This document shows positions 62,930 to 64,000 of a stretch of 64,000 bases of DNA, piece by piece. The notes below the pieces were generated by a model. The model worked only from the letters and a program-made list of their open reading frames with translations. It had not been told where the DNA came from and made no database searches. How positions within the stretch are numbered: position 1 is the first letter of the stretch; every line of letters starts with the position of its first letter. The position numbers were made by a program, and so were the translations under genes. This DNA comes from Holacanthus passer. Its lineage: Eukaryota; Chordata; Actinopteri; Pomacanthidae. The stretch covers positions 11,304,001 through 11,368,000 of the forward strand of contig JAFREQ010000011.1 in the NCBI GenBank assembly GCA_025331565.1, in the 5' to 3' direction.

Positions 62930-64000
62930 TGTGTGTGAGCATGTGTGCGTGCAAATATGGCCAAATAAAGCAATCTGACTATTCCGGCCAGCATGCCTAA
63001 ACCCTGATTAAAGCCCTCAATACAAAACCACAATCAACTTTTAAACCCATAATATTACCATGGGAGACACATGAAAGTATTTTCTGTCAATCTTTCAACA
63101 CAATATTCAACTGCACTTTAAAAAAGACTGTGTTGTGTAACAAAGCGTCAGTGCTGAGTGTAATCCCATACAAGCCACAGGCCGGGTGTAGATATTGGAG
63201 CCTCTGTAGCACTACTTCATGCCACGTGTTTGACAGTTTAATCATAATCCTGCTCCCCACAGAGGTTTAGGCTGCTTTTGTAGTCCACACATCAGATACT
63301 GTAGCACTGCTAGATTTGGCCACTGAGTTTATCAGCCTTGAAGATTAATTGAATTTGGAGGACTTACACTCTAATAAGAAAAGGTGACAGGAAATCATTA
63401 ATAGCAAAGTAATGGTCATTTAGAAGGTTTCACAACCTCATAATGTTGATGATCACTGGAGTGAACAATTATCAGACACAGAGTGTGGAACCAGAGTATA
63501 GTCTAGGGTTGTACTGAACTTTTTGGGATCATCAGCATATCTTAAGATGCTCCTTTTGACAGTCAGTGATATGAAAGTGATAGCATCTAAATGGAGGGTC
63601 AAGCGACAAGCAAACGCAGATACCTGATTGTTTTTTTGGTAGCAGCTTAAGTCATGTGCTATAATAGTGTTAGAGCCCAAACAGATTTTTTTGTAATTGT
63701 GGTCAAATGAAATTTATGGTGCCATTAGACCGCTGCTAGATCGCACCGTTAATTCAGCTGCATGCCTTCCTTAATGTGTGGCCACACGCGTATGAAAAGC
63801 TTAGTCTTGTTTCTTCAAATAATGGCAGCTGGATCCATTATTTTCAGAGTGTACAGTACACGTCCACTTTCTATCAAAGCACTAAGAGGGAAGAGAGAGG
63901 TCTCTGTCTCGCTCGCTCTCTCAGCAGGTGCTCAGACATGGATTATGGTATAGTGCCAGACTCATTTAGTCCTCTGTTATAGCAACCGACTCTCTCAGCG

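Larger units (their letters stand above)
62359..64000 (-). other. gnai2: gnai2 intron 4 (partial), upstream exons beyond the window
   Basis: No match to exon 4 (the helical-domain exon upstream of residue 155) is present up to the window end, so the intron extends past 64000. It contains a (CACG)n run at 62677-62710 and a (GT)n run at 62911-62929. Confidence 0.75.

Overview
This is nuclear DNA from a ray-finned (teleost-like) fish. It is AT-rich and gene-poor, with short coding exons behind GT/AG splice sites, abundant (CA)n and other microsatellites, fish-type foldback MITEs, a decayed Tc1/mariner transposon, and two vertebrate genes with fish-like protein sequence. Nothing in it looks bacterial or viral: I see no operon, CRISPR array or phage gene.

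Right end (about 57.7-64 kb, minus strand): the last four coding exons and 3' UTR of gnai2, the pertussis-toxin-sensitive inhibitory G-protein alpha subunit. Exon lengths (129, 130, 154 and 191 coding nt), splice phases and residues fit residues 155-355 of the family. The 5' half lies beyond the right edge.

Middle right (about 49.6-52.6 kb, minus strand): inka1, a PAK4-inhibitor gene, apparently with a non-coding exon 1, a 34-bp exon 2 carrying the start codon, and one large coding exon. The large exon holds a one-base frameshift between two well-conserved halves, so as written the gene does not encode a full-length protein. In human, GNAI2 and INKA1 both lie in 3p21.31, so this looks like conserved synteny. 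Between them (54.95-56.29 kb) sits a broken Tc1-like element with CTCF-like sites on both sides.

Left part (1-49.5 kb): no gene could be identified. At 5.58-5.99 kb and 7.01-7.1 kb there are GC-rich or donor-bearing blocks that could be first exons of a minus-strand gene leaving the left edge. The remainder is non-coding: six or more copies of a foldback MITE, a piggyBac-like MITE candidate, a fragment of another fish repeat, microsatellites, and an unusual insertion-like block at 39.9-40.7 kb with two identical 67-bp direct repeats. The 42-kb gene-poor stretch downstream of inka1 could be a regulatory landscape, but that cannot be shown from one sequence.

I did not find a convincing new biological system. 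The most useful leads are the inka1 frameshift, the 67-bp repeat structure, the CTCF-like pair flanking the Tc1 remnant, and the unidentified candidate promoter exons near 6-7 kb.
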